DNA from: Bemisia tabaci
Taxonomy: Eukaryota; Arthropoda; Insecta; Hemiptera; Aleyrodidae
DNA length: 64,000 nucleotides
Reading direction: 5' to 3'
Assembly: GCF_918797505.1 (NCBI RefSeq)
Contig: NC_092801.1
Location: forward strand, 34,672,487-34,736,486
A program made the position numbers and the translations under genes. The notes below the pieces were generated by a model that made no database searches, was not told where the DNA came from, and worked only from the letters and a program-made list of their open reading frames with translations. Positions 1-10,904 of the stretch are shown here, piece after piece. How positions within the stretch are numbered: the first letter of the stretch is position 1; the number at the start of each line of letters is the position of its first letter.

Positions 1-771
1 TTTCCGAAACTTTTCTAGTCAACCTTTAAAAAGTTCTATTGATTTAAAATAGGCATGTTTTTCCAGAGAAATATCGAATGGAATATTTTTCTCTGTAGTT
101 CAAAAAATCCCACTCACCGCGTAGGTAGAAATTTGGATTTCTCAATCATGATCCTCCCACACAAATTATCCTCGCACTATAATTTTTTGTTGTTTCAAAC
201 ATAGTAGTCCCTTTTCCAGAAAACCCCCAAAACAAAAGTCCAGCGAAAAACTGAGCAATTTCCTCTCATCAAAAGAATTCTGATCTCCATTATGCTTCAT
301 AACGCTAGTTTGAGTTCCCATTAGGTTGCTAAAGTTATCAGATAATGCGGAGAGTGTATGATTGATGTCTTTTCTAAAATAAAGTAAATTTTATCAGGAA
401 AAATTGAAAAAATCTAGGTTGGAGTAGAGTGTTTTTCATTTTGTCGGTAGTGTGGTGTATGTCATGCTCAGATTGTGAGATTTTAAGGTGGATCTTCAGC
501 TTTTGCGCAATTCATTTTGGGCACGATCGATATATTTCAAATCTAACCTTTAGGTGAAGTAATTTGGGAAAATCTAAGTTTCAGTCTGTAGACAAATGAT
601 TGAAGAATATTCTTGCTGAAAAGCATCCTCCAAAATCTTATAATATTAAGTCAGATTCCTTTTTGCAACCGATTTCAATGGATCGGCATCGATAGTTAAT
701 TGGAGGCAGTACTTTTGACTTCGTTTTAAGATTTTGTAGGATGATTTTTGGCACGAACATTCCTCTATGAT
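1..771. other. AT-rich intergenic DNA, no gene seen
   Basis: No open frame of convincing composition, RNA gene or strong inverted repeat was recognised here. The sequence is AT-rich with short homopolymers, ordinary for insect intergenic DNA. Confidence 0.5.
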
Positions 772-1151
772 TACACGGAGAAAAAAAAAACCTCGTGCGT
801 GGGACCCGAAGTTTAGGTCATATGGATCTCTGAAGTTTTCGGATTGAGCATCTGAACGTTTCAGGTCTAGCTGTCGAGGCTCGGATCACACATCTGAAAT
901 TCCAGTTCTTACATCTGAAGTTCTTACATCTGAAGTACTTCAGATGTAAGAACCGAAGTTTTCGGATGTGAGAACCGAAGTTGTTCGGATGTGAAAACCG
1001 AAGTACTTCAGATGTAAGAACTGGAGTTTCAGATGTGTGATCCAAACTTCAGCAGCTGGACCTAAAGTGTTCAGATGCTCAATCCGAAATCTTCAGAGAT
1101 CCATATGACCTAAACTTCGGGTCCCACGCACGAAGTTTTTCCCTCCGTGTA
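772..1151. mobile_element. Foldback MITE with nested palindrome
   Basis: The two ends are long inverted repeats: a TACACGGAG start followed by an A-run, and a T-run followed by CTCCGTGTA. The inverted similarity continues inward for about 80 bp. The centre is a stack of short repeats of the form TTCRGATGTRAGAACCGAAG in both orientations, so the element can fold at two scales. No coding capacity is seen. The termini resemble those of the element at 63092-63541. Confidence 0.75.
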
Positions 1152-2090
1152 CAGACTGAAACTTAGTTTTCCCAAAATAATTCACCCGAAGCTGAAAATT
1201 CGAGATCTGTCGATCGTACCCATAACGCATTGCGCACAAGCTGATGATCCACCTTAACGAAAATATTGAGCTTTTCACCCGCGTTGTGTTTTGCACCTCT
1301 TTTCCGAACTATTATTCCGCCCATTTTTATTTTCCATTCTACGAAGTCTCCCTGAGTTTCTCCGTAGTTAATACCCCCTTTCGTCCACGCTCCCCGAGAG
1401 CCTCGAACAAACCTCAGCACCGCATCTCGGAAAATCTCCGGCTCCGTTTCTGAGAAGAGCGACCAATCACTCCATGGATCCCACGATCCACCGATAAACC
1501 CACGCCTTTTTTTATTTATTTTTTTCATGTTTGAGGAATTAAACGGGAAGAAAAGGAGGTTAGAAGCGGAGCAATTGAGGGGTCGGCGAAATCCAAACTA
1601 CGAGCCAGGAAAAAAAAGAGACGATTCGGATGAAAGAATTGAACGCGGTGAAATAACGAATCTCACCGGTTGCCGGGGGGGGGGGGGGGGGGTTAAAAAA
1701 AGACCGGAGCAATAGTACTTAAAAGGCTCGAGGTAGCTGCGGAAAAAGATTAATCAATCGCTCGAAAAAGCCAGAATTATTATTTATACTCCGTTTAACC
1801 CGCTCGACCCGGTGTCCCCCTTTCAAGGGTGAACGCTTCGAGCTATCGATTTTAATCCTCGTCCGATACAATCTCGAACATCGATGTATCGCGCCCCTGT
1901 TCGGGTCGAGGTACCGATTTGCCCATTATACAGGGTGCCCTGAATCGAGGTGTGAGTGGATCTGTCGCTTGCAAACTTTACGCAAGACATGAAGTATGAT
2001 AGATGTTCTGCAGCCCGTGGCAAGATATACAATAAAAAAACAATTTAAAAAGCGGGTAACAAGGCTAAAATTTCACATACACAAAACCTA
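1152..2090. other. Intergenic DNA with a poly-G tract
   Basis: No gene was recognised. A run of about 18 G occurs near 1675-1692 in otherwise AT-rich sequence. The open stretches here are short and lack recognisable motifs. Confidence 0.45.
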
Positions 2091-2122
2091 AACGTTTCGG
2101 CTGAAAATTCAGCCATCCTCAG
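2091..2122 (-). ncRNA. Hammerhead-ribozyme-like core motif
   Basis: Read on the minus strand, the segment has the order CTGAGGA (matching CUGANGA), a short hairpin formed by GGCTGAA and TTCAGCC, and then GAAACG. This is the order of the conserved core of hammerhead ribozymes, which are known in Penelope-like and other retroelements. The 5' half of stem III and the cleavage-site triplet were not found just upstream, so this may be a decayed or partial motif from a retroelement end. Not claimed to be active. Confidence 0.35.
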
Positions 2123-2318
2123 TTGGATAAATCAAAATAAAAATGGTTAAAAATCTAAAATAGTACCTGATAAGTACCTTTCAATTGGGAATGTTGTTAT
2201 TATGACAGAAATTTTGCTAACATAGTCAAGAAAAACATCGAAAACGGACATCGGTGAAACCACACAGCGCCCAAAGTTTCAGCCGATAGATTTACAATTT
2301 TTTATTTGTTTATTTATT

Positions 2319-2518
2319 TAACAAGGTGGAGGAATGGTGCCGGGTCCACACCATTTCGTGGGGAAAACAAACTTTTCGTGTACAACAAAAGTTTCGCGTA
2401 CTAGTACGCATTAGAGTTCAACATTTTAGTTTTGATTCTAATTATAATTTTTGGAACTTGTTGGCTTTGTTATCCCCACGAAATGGCGTGGACCCAGCGC
2501 CATTTCTCCACCTTGTTA
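2319..2518. mobile_element. Foldback MITE (TAACAAGGTGGAG ends)
   Basis: The ends TAACAAGGTGGAG and CTCCACCTTGTTA are inverted copies. The similarity continues inward for about 45 bp through GTGGGGA/TCCCCAC on either side of an AT-rich centre. No ORF of its own. Confidence 0.75.
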
Positions 2519-2690
2519 CATACAGTTCGGGCCACTTCTTAGTATTTTTTTTCTTCATTTATCTATTTACTTATGTATTTATTTATTTATTTATTTATTT
2601 GAGAATGACTCCGAAGAAAGTTTAGCGCCGCCTTTGCGAATTCTGTAATTTACTCCTTACCCCACAAACTCGGTGAGAAATGCGTAAATA

Positions 2691-2891
2691 CGAAAAAAAA
2701 ATGAAGCTGATTTAACATTCTGGAGTAAAAAAAAGTGTGCAAGAACTAATGCTAAATTACCCGCTACGGTAGTCAGTTTTACATCTTGAAATCGCTAAAG
2801 TTATTGATGTCGTAGTTCATTCAGCATTTTGTAAGTTCTCACACACTTTTTTACACCCAGAATGTTAAATCAACTTTTTTTTTCTTCTTCT
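2691..2891. mobile_element. Foldback MITE with A/T-rich ends
   Basis: An A-run followed by TGATTTAACATTCTGGAGTA at the left is matched in inverted form on the right by TACACCCAGAATGTTAAATC and a T-run. The arms are about 55 bp. Non-coding. Confidence 0.65.
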
Positions 2892-2995
2892 TTTTTTTCA
2901 GTGTAATCAGTTCCATTGAGTCCGTCTTAGCTCTTCCGGTTGACCGGTGTTATGCAGTGTAGACTCATTGATGGATGTTGCACTCCCACGTGAAA

Positions 2996-3225
2996 CACTG
3001 GAAAAAAAACCACATTGGATCTAGAGTCCAGACTATTGAAAACATTGACAAGGAAAAGGCCTCTTGATTCAATCAGATTTAAGCTTAAATCAAAAGGAAA
3101 TCCGCTCAAATTAAGAGGCTTGGTTCTTGATTTAAGCTTAAATCTGATTTAATCAAGAGTAATTTTTCTTGTCGATGTTTTTAAGAGTCTGGACTCTAGA
3201 TCCAATGTGTTTTTTTTTCCCAGTG
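2996..3225. mobile_element. CACTGGAAAA-type MITE, copy 1
   Basis: The element begins CACTGGAAAAAAAA and ends TTTTTTCCCAGTG, with inverted arms around ACATTGGATCTAGAGTCCAGAC on the left and its mirror on the right. The interior contains further inverted pairs built on TTGATTYAAGCTTAAATC. It belongs to a family with copies at 3812-4050, a terminal fragment at 3658 and a degenerate copy near 60270-60420. Confidence 0.8.
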
Positions 3226-3657
3226 AAGCCGACAAAATTCGGCCCCTGTATTCGGCGGGCGTTATCTCGAAGTTCGATCCCTCGATCGCGGGTCCGACCC
3301 GTCACCCCTTTTTCCGGGGACGCGAGCATCATTTAAATTTATTCTACCCCTCTCTTTTAAATTTGAGTTCGCGGATCGGACAGAGATGGAGGAGTAAATT
3401 TTCGTCCTGTCTCTTTCCGATGCAAGGCGGATTGCGCACGAAGAAAGAGAGAGTCGGGTGCATTTTAAACGACCCCGGAGTCCGCGGCAGCCAAGTGAGC
3501 CCGGTGGCGGCAATAAATTTCAAATTAATTACAATTTCTAACGAGGTGACAAGGAGTGGGCTATGTCTTCGCCGGTCTCCGCCAAAGGGGCCTCGTTTCT
3601 AGATTGCCCTCGAACCCTTTATAATGTTGGCCGAGTTTAGGTAACAGAAATGCACCT

Positions 3658-3712
3658 ACACTGGAAAAAAACAGATTGGATCTAAAGTCCAGCCTCTTAA
3701 AAACTGATTTAT
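3658..3712. repeat. Solo end of CACTGGAAAA-type MITE
   Basis: The first ~45 bp match the left end of the element at 2996-3225 (CACTGGAAAAAAA, then GATTGGATCTAAAGTCCAG). The rest of the element is missing. Confidence 0.6.
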
Positions 3713-3811
3713 ATTAAGTTAGTGGGGCGTCATTGAGGTATTTGCTGCCGTCCTGAAGGATAAAAAACGTATGAGCCTTAGATTGTTACTAAATTTCTCA
3801 GGATAAACTAT

Positions 3812-4050
3812 CACGGAAAAAAAAAAGAAAAAAAAAAAACATTGGATTTAAAGTCCAGACTCTTGAAAACATCGACAAGAAAAAGTACTCTTGATTCAAT
3901 CAAAATCTAGCTTAAATCAAGAACCAAGCCTCTTAATTTAAGCGGATTTCGTTTGGATTCAAGCAAAAATCCAATTGAATCAAGAGTATTTTTTCTTGTC
4001 AATGTTTTCAAGAGTCTGGACTCTAGATCCAATGTGTTTTTTTTCCAGTG
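3812..4050. mobile_element. CACTGGAAAA-type MITE, copy 2
   Basis: The left end begins CACGGAAAAAA and has an expanded A-run; the right end is TTTTTTTTCCAGTG. Internally it shares the GGATTTAAAGTCCAGACTCTTGAAAAC motif region and the long inverted arms of the copy at 2996-3225, so the two are members of one non-autonomous family. Confidence 0.8.
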
Positions 4051-4089
4051 TAGTCGCATTTTGGGAAAAAATTAGTTCGAAGGAGTTTT

Positions 4090-4365
4090 GAATTTTCCCC
4101 GTCGTTAATTCGTCCCCATCCAGTCGAAGTGTCACAAGCGCCATGCGACGCTTCAAAATGTCCGCCATCATTTTATTATTTACAGAGAAATATTGTTGGT
4201 TGAATCTGTTTGGAAATTTCACTGAATTTTATTGGCAGCACGAAGGAAATTCAGTGATATCAGACAGCTTCGTTGAATTATTTCTCTGTAAAAAAATAAA
4301 ATGGCGGCGGTAATTTTTCAACGTCGCATTGCGCTTGTGATACGTTGACCGGAAGGTGACGAAAT
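4090..4365. mobile_element. Foldback element
   Basis: The inner arms TACAGAGAAATA (4181) and TATTTCTCTGTA (ending 4290) are inverted. The inverted similarity continues outward through the GCGACG/CGTCGC and TCACAAGCGC/GCGCTTGTGA blocks to about 4100 and 4360. The overall palindrome is therefore about 270 bp with imperfect arms. Confidence 0.65.
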
Positions 4366-5122
4366 ATCTCCTGGCATAAACTCCGAAGAGAAAACAAGAG
4401 ACGTAATTCGGATAGTGGGCCGAGTAGCACCCGTACTTTTACGAGTCGTCTCTGATTAGCTGATTTTTCCCGCCAAGTTTCCAAGCCGCCTGATATACCC
4501 ATTTCTCGAGGCCCGTGTGAAAAATAACACGAGGTTCATTTTTTATTCAAACTGATTCGAAAAGAAGGAACAAATTTTGCGTCGGAGATTGGAAAGCAAT
4601 TCTTCAAATTTCTCTAAAGAGATTGATGGGTAATCCAAGGCACTCTCAGGGCAAATTTTGTTTTTACCTTTTCTCCCTGATATCTTGGTTATTTTTCTGT
4701 TTTTTTTTGCTTATTGTATACTCGGTTTTCCCTGTGATAATTTCACCTACTGGTTTCCCCCGATCACGTCGATTTTAGGCTTCGACGATAGCTTTTTCGA
4801 TCTGTTCAAGATCATCATCACGTCACTACACTAAAAATTTGGATGTGCGACATCCGTAAAACGAACATTACATGGTAAAACACTAATATTAAAAAACGTA
4901 TTAAATTGAATATCTGTGTTTACCTCACCGAGTTTAATCAGTGTGGTTTCGTAGTTTCTTACGAATCTTCCGAGGTGGGCAGCTGGGCACCTTAGTTTCC
5001 CTTCTGATCTCATGCCAAATAAGGATAAGTTTGAACTAAAATTGTATCGGTATATCTTGTGAAAAATTGAACTATGTGAGTCAATTTTGTTATCTTCGAA
5101 TGGAGTTACGTTCCTTTGACCA
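4366..5122. other. Intergenic DNA, no gene recognised
   Basis: Short open stretches exist on both strands but none carries a recognisable domain, signal or codon pattern. Confidence 0.4.
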
Positions 5123-5390
5123 GCGGGCGAATTATTTAAATTGATAGACAAAGCGATAGACAAAGAAAAGGTAGGGAGTTTGGAGCTTTCCTATTGGTTG
5201 AAATGAGTGGTTCCTCAAGACTAAGGGAGAAGATGATGGACTATCAGGTCCCTCTTGGGTTGCCGTTACGTAGTCTATTACCTACCTTCTTTGTCCATTG
5301 CAACCACGCGCCTCCATCAATAGGATCCCTCCATATTTCTTTTGTCTTCTTTGTCTGTAGCTTTTCTATGAATTTCAATAATCGGCCCGC
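5123..5390. mobile_element. MITE family D, copy 1
   Basis: The ends are inverted: GCGGGCGAATTATTTAAATT on the left and AATTTCAATAATCGGCCCGC on the right, followed inward by repeated GATAGACAAAG and CTTTGTCTGTAG blocks. Related sequences occur at 43604-43775 and 47270-47545, defining a dispersed family. Confidence 0.7.
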
Positions 5391-6174
5391 AGGAAACGAG
5401 AAAATGTACTAAGTTCGCTGTACCTCCTATGTAGAACGGACTCTGGTTTAAGTTGTGCTTACAGACTGAATTACTGAAATGCGTTCCGGCATCAATGGAA
5501 ATCTCCATGCCCGGCTGGAAGATCGAGAGGGATTATGAATTCGTCTGTGCACTTTTCAGTGCTCTCCGTGTTAATGATGCTTAAAATATCCACACAATTA
5601 TTTTTATTTATTTTATTTTCTCTTTTGCGCTGCGCTTCGTTGCCTTCGTCGCTCTTCTAGTCTCATTTCAACAGGAATTCTCCTTCTTTCAAATCAAACT
5701 CGTGAACCCTGTTTCATTGCTAATGAGGGAATAATGCACAGCAATAGCCCGACTAATGCATTTACATAACAGAAACAACGATGGGCAACCAAGGCTAAGG
5801 AGAAAAACAATTTAAGGTGGTTTCGACCCTCATCTCAACCAGGATTTTTTTTTGTACATAAAATTATAAAAATCAAGAAACCTCTCAGCTTTCCATAACT
5901 GAATGAGTATTTTTAAGGAAAATCACTTTTATAATCACTATTAAATCTAATCTGAAGTAATTCAGGCATGTTAAATAAAGACTCATTTCTGATTAAACAA
6001 AATTCCAAGAGTGTAATATGTTCCTGTTCCTGGTTGTTTAGACATTTTGAATCTGTGAAGAATCAAACATTCATTCGAACAGCTGAAAGTTCATTGAGTC
6101 TCCTCAACGCATCTTTCTTACTATGTTGTAGCCTACTGCACAATTTTCCTGACACTTTTTCGGCACTATGAACA
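5391..6174. other. Intergenic DNA, no gene recognised
   Basis: AT-rich, with no recognisable coding, RNA or long repeat signal. Confidence 0.4.
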
Positions 6175-6330
6175 CTTTTTTCTATACAAATACATTTTTT
6201 TTTCCTCAAAAACCGATTATACTTAGATAACTTCTTTTTTTATTATTATAAAATAAAAATATATATAATAAAAAAGTAAGTCCTCTAAGTATAATTGTTT
6301 TTTAATTTTTATTTGTATAGAAGAAGAAAG
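6175..6330. repeat. Short AT-rich inverted repeat
   Basis: TTCTATACAAATA on the left pairs with TATTTGTATAGAA on the right, and GATTATACTTAGA with TCTAAGTATAATT further in. Likely a small AT-rich MITE. Confidence 0.5.
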
Positions 6331-6575
6331 CATCTTTCTTAGATGCATAACGTTGTCTCTCTCTAGACCTTTTCCTTGTTTTAACGTCATTCTGATTCTC
6401 TTTTTCGTGCGTTGCATCGTGTTTTACTGTGAGTAATTTGTTTTGCAATGGAATCCTTACAAATTAACAGAAGACGATTTTTCAGATGATATGACTTAAA
6501 TCTGTATCAAAACGGAAAGATAGAGAGATGATGACAAAATATTTATCGTTCAGCTTTCATCAATTTAAACTGACA

Positions 6576-6860
6576 GCCGGCCAGGTTGGCCTAGTGGTTA
6601 GCGCGTCTGACTCTAGGTCAATAGGTCCCGGGTTCGAATCCCGGTGGTGGCGACAAATTTTCATGGAACTGACGAGTGGATCTGTAAGCTGAATTCGCTC
6701 GGCCTTAATCCGTGAAAATTTGTAAGCCCGAGCATGGATGTCTACCAAACTCCCTGATGTCTTCGGACAATAAATAGTGCCTATAGATGGCTGTAGATTC
6801 CTAAAGGAATAGAAGCCACTAAACTCTCAATAAAAAGAAAAAAAAAAAAAAAAAAAAAAA
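6576..6860 (+). mobile_element. tRNA-derived SINE with target-site duplication
   Basis: The 5' part (6576-6652) looks like a tRNA: an A box in GGCCTAGTGGTTAGCGCG and a B box GGGTTCGAATCCC, the internal promoter of RNA polymerase III. A ~180-bp unique body follows, then an A-rich tail of about 24 residues ending at 6860. The sequence before the element (TTTAAACTGACA) recurs after the tail (ATTAAACTGACA), the target-site duplication expected of LINE-driven retrotransposition. No transcription terminator or protein is needed. The tRNA of origin was not assigned. Confidence 0.9.
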
Positions 6861-6871
6861 TTAAACTGACA

Positions 6872-7480
6872 ATGAGAAATCCTTACACGGGGTACAGAGT
6901 CCATTAACAGTGAGCATTGAGTCAAGTAAAAATGTACATTATAGTAAATGTTAGGGTCGCGGGTTCGCACAAGAACTTAATACCTTCAGTTATTTTTATT
7001 ACGAAACTCACTTGCACTTTGTTTTTATCCCGTTCGGACGTATTTTATTAGGTTACAAGCGTTCCGTGTAATATTTTCCACATTAATTCAAGAATGCGCC
7101 TGAAATGTGCTTTTTCAACATACGCTTTGGGATAACTTTGGTTTTGCATGTTTTTTTTACCCCATCAGGAAGATAATTCCTATAGTCTCTGACCGTTCGA
7201 CAACGTTTAAATTTTTTTACCGTTTGACATCACTTTATCGTGTCACGCGTAAAAATGTTATGTGAAAAGGAAAGTAACAGTAACCATATGTATAGTATAG
7301 ATACTATGGGTCCCAATTGCAAAATGAACCTCGCGTGATCCTGCGACGGCAAATTTTTGCGGAGTTGCTGAAGCGGAATAAAAATCGTCTTAGAGGATTT
7401 TCTTTTTCTCAATAGTAAGTAAATACCCTCCTGATACGGAATTCATCATAAAAAAAAAAAAAATCGAAAATTTGACCCTA
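6872..7480. other. Intergenic DNA, no gene recognised
   Basis: No supported gene or long repeat; several A-runs just before the next MITE. Confidence 0.4.
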
Positions 7481-8264
7481 CACTGGAAAAAAAAAGTCTG
7501 CTACGGTCAAGCCTTCTCGGAATCTTAAGAAAAAATCAGCTTGATTCAAGAATTTTTATCTTAAAACAAGCAATTTATTGCTAAATTCAAGATTCGAGAT
7601 TCTTAATTGCAGCTACCTTATAGCTTGGATCACCTGCTAGCTTGATTTAAGCAGCACAAAAATCTTGAGTCAAACCTGCTGAGTCTTACATCAAGCCACC
7701 ATGGCTGCTAATTCTAAGAAGTTGTTTCTTGATTCAAGATAATGTATACTCGATTCAAGATTCCTGGTTTCAAGCATGACACGAATCTTGGAAATAGCTG
7801 AAAAAATTAGACTTAAATTAAGTTTGCAGCTAACTTCTTGAATTAAGTTTCCATTGGATTGTAACCACTCCGCCTTTATTTTCGACACGGGCATTAAGTT
7901 ATACATTCCTACATTCTCAAGTCATTTTAGGAGATCTCCAAAAGCCGCGCATTTTAACAGTGCTGCAAACTGAGAACAAAACCCGCGGCAACGCACGACG
8001 ACTTGAACATGATCCATGTCGAAGAATCAGTAACGTTTTATCCCTTCGTTACGGAATTTTATGAAAAATGAATAAAACTTTTAGCATTTAGGATTGGATC
8101 CGAGCATTAAACGAAAAATAATTAAGATTCCGCCGGGTAGCTAATTTCAAGCAGCACGGCCATGCTTATTTCAAGCTATACGTTTCTCGGCGGCAAATTT
8201 AGGATTTTTTCCAGCTTGCTTCAAGCTGATTTTGATTTGTTTCAAGCTACTTTTTTTTCCAGTG
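7481..8264. mobile_element. Long CACTGGAAAA-type MITE (784 bp)
   Basis: The left end CACTGGAAAAAAAAAGT is mirrored by ACTTTTTTTTCCAGTG at the right. The interior is full of TTGATTCAAG / CTTGAATC type words in both orientations, giving many possible stems. No transposase ORF is present, so it is non-autonomous. It shares internal words with the 211-bp element at 14973-15183. Confidence 0.75.
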
Positions 8265-8456
8265 TAGTTCCTTATTGCATAAAGCTGTCCAAATAAGGTT
8301 GTCCCCGGGCAATGTTATGCGGCAACGCTTAGAGGCAGAAATCTAGAGAGCAGATCTTATCACCCATCACCACCCGCGGTCCCCTTGGTGCCGAGTATGA
8401 TCACTTTCGACACTTCGTCCCTAGAGACGAAGTATGAAGAAATTATTAATGGTAAT

Positions 8457-8980
8457 GTAGCATCGCGTCCATGATATTGGACTCCATGCTCAGCTATATG
8501 ATATTCGGTTGCTCATCATGTCCAAGATCTTGGACTCCATGCTCACTTTAATTAGGGATAATTTTTTCGAAAAATCGAAGTGAGCATAGCGTCCAAAATT
8601 GTGGGACGCAGGTATTCTCTGACAATATAGGAGCATGGGGTCCAAAAATGTATTAAGACAATTTTGGTGAAATAAAGACAAAAACATGTGTTCTCGAAAA
8701 AAACTGTGCATTGCTTAGGTTGGGTTAGGTAAGGTTAGGTTAGGTTAGGTTAGGTTAGGTTAGGTTAGTTTAGTTCAGGTTGGATTGGATAAGCGAAGTA
8801 TACGATTTTCTATCATGATGAACTTTAAAACTAAGGGAGGTCTACTTGCTTTTGGACTCCATGCTCAAGCAAAGAAGTGAGACGTTTAGCGATGAGCATG
8901 GAGTCCAAGATCTTGGACGAGATGAGCAGGTAAGTATATCAAGGATGAGCATGGAGTCCAATATCTTGGACGCGATGCTA
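8457..8980. mobile_element. Foldback element enclosing TTAGG tract
   Basis: The ends GTAGCATCGCGTCC and GGACGCGATGCTAC are inverted, and the arms continue through ATNTTGGACTCCATGCTCA and its mirror. Shorter related words (GTCCAAGATCTTGGACTCCATGC, broken by a few changes) recur inside both arms. The centre contains the (TTAGG)n tract at 8715-8780. Confidence 0.8.
8715..8780 (+). repeat. Interstitial (TTAGG)n telomere-type tract
   Basis: About ten tandem TTAGG units, slightly degenerate at both edges (TTGGG, TAAGG, TTAGTTTAG). TTAGG is the ancestral insect telomere repeat. Here it is internal, short and surrounded by foldback arms, so it is not a chromosome end. Confidence 0.85.
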
Positions 8981-9550
8981 CATAATCTTATTAATATAAG
9001 TCTCTTCAAGCTACAGTTCTTAAATTGCACGAAGTTGTCTCGAAACAGTGGGAGCAGATCTCCGCATTGACGAGCGAACTGAGTTATGTTCGGCTGAATG
9101 CTAAATTCCGATACGCGGTTTTTGGCATACCGAGCGTTCGTTCTGTTAATATGTTGCTCCGATTGTTTCGAACTTCATTTTTCAGTCTTGAACTGGCAAT
9201 GTTAATTTAAACTTGACCCACTGGTCTAATCTCATCTGAAGTCATTAAGACTATCAGAACTCCATCTTTCTCTCTAATCTTTATTTACGTATTCGGTTTT
9301 TTTTTTACACTTGTGTCTTTTTCCTGATAAGATTTACAGCCGCTTTTACATTTTGTCATTTTGCTCTCATTTCAATTTCTTTATATAACGCCCAAGGTAT
9401 TTTTATTGCTTGTCTTGGAAGACAATAATGTTGATTGTTGACCCTGACTGCAGGAGAATCAATTTAACTTTATTCATTTGTCAACTGTTTGTATTTTGTA
9501 GCCCAACATTATGCTTCGTTGAATAAAAGTCTTGTATGTATGGCGCTGTC

Positions 9551-10130
9551 TCCACTCGTCAAAATGGACAATCAAAATGGCTCAACGTTGGGACTTGATG
9601 CGATGTTGAGTGTTGCTTCTCAAAATAGAGCGGCGCGACTCTATTTTGTTCAACAGCCATCGCAATCAGATAACGATGACATGGAAAGCATAACATAACC
9701 TTCGTTAACGGGGTGTCGTTCTCCTTTACTTCTTTTCGACTCGTGCGTGCCAAAGAAATGTGACTTTAACTTAAGTGTATTGTTAGATTAATGTAAATAT
9801 ATTGTACAGTGTACATAATTATTAATTTCACTTGAGTACCATGGCGACCTGTCGGATGATTTTTGACCCAAAATCGAAATCATTCATTGTAGCTGCACCA
9901 AGACCAGTTACCTCACCCAATATTTTAAATAATAAATATTCATATTGGTTTGAGGTTATGTGCACTCCAAAAAGCACAGCAATGCTACTGGACCAATCAG
10001 GAGCCAGCTCTGGCGATTTTTCAGTAGCGTAGTGGATGGGGCAGCTCAAATTTGACGGACCAGTTTCGGAGCGGGAGCATCGTTTACATCGCATTCAATT
10101 TGATCGTCCATTTTGACCAGTGGACGCAGG
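9551..10130. mobile_element. Possible TIR element
   Basis: CCACTCGTCAAAATGGACAATC at the left is an inverted match of GATCGTCCATTTTGACCAGTGG at the right, with only three mismatches in about 22 bp. The interior shows no protein of recognisable type. Boundaries are approximate and no target duplication was identified. Confidence 0.45.
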
Positions 10131-10904
10131 GCTTAAGTATGCTCCCACGAGCGATGCGCTCTTGTTTGAAAGCACAACTGAGACTTGCTCAAAAACTCGC
10201 TTTACCGCTGAGGTTAGCCCAGGTTCTAGTCCAGCTAACATGGGTGGACATAGAGCATGACCATGTGCAGGAAAACCGGACAACACGAATGTCAACAAAA
10301 ACCCGCCCTTGTCGATGATGAATGCGGTGACGGTTTGACGTCCACCAAAAACCTAGCGGGAAATTCGAATAAAGACAATAGCTTCAGAACGAATAGTACA
10401 TTCAGTGAGGCTTAGAGGTAAAATGAGTAATTTTAAAATGTCTTGGGAAGAAACTGATTTTAGAGCCTCTGGAAATTTTATTCACACTCCACAGTTGATG
10501 GATGTCTATATTATTTATAACTGCATGAGGTACAGATCTAAAATTTAACCTGATGGAACATACAGAATAAAATCCCATCTCAATCAAAATGGTTTTGTTT
10601 ACATACATAAGAGCCGGCTTTCACAGCGCTCCGCGACAGCTAGCCGCGTAAATCCCTTATCCTCCCAAGGACTTTTGGGGAGTTAGCACTCCCTAATTTC
10701 TAGCAAACACCCTGTCGCCAGGGCAAAGGGAGGGGGGGCGGGGTTGGCGGTGGTTTTAAATTCCAAAATAAACGCGTAAATTATGTAGTATCATACCTCT
10801 CTCTCCCCCTAAAGGGCATTTTACTCTGCCTTAAGGATAGATGTGTCCATGGGCGTAGCTAGGGGGGTCCTGCCCCCCCAGAAAAACGGGATCCTCCATT
10901 CCTC
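10131..10904. other. Intergenic DNA, no gene recognised
   Basis: No supported gene. The stretch near 10850 (GGGCGTAGCTAGGGGGG) resembles GC-rich ends of DNA transposons such as the one near 58135, but a mate was not found. Confidence 0.35.

Noticed and set aside
6576..6652. Functional tRNA gene
   Set aside because: The A and B boxes are real but the sequence continues into a SINE body with a poly(A) tail and target duplication, so it is a SINE head.
8715..8780. Chromosome end
   Set aside because: The TTAGG tract is about 60 bp, internal and flanked on both sides by foldback arms.
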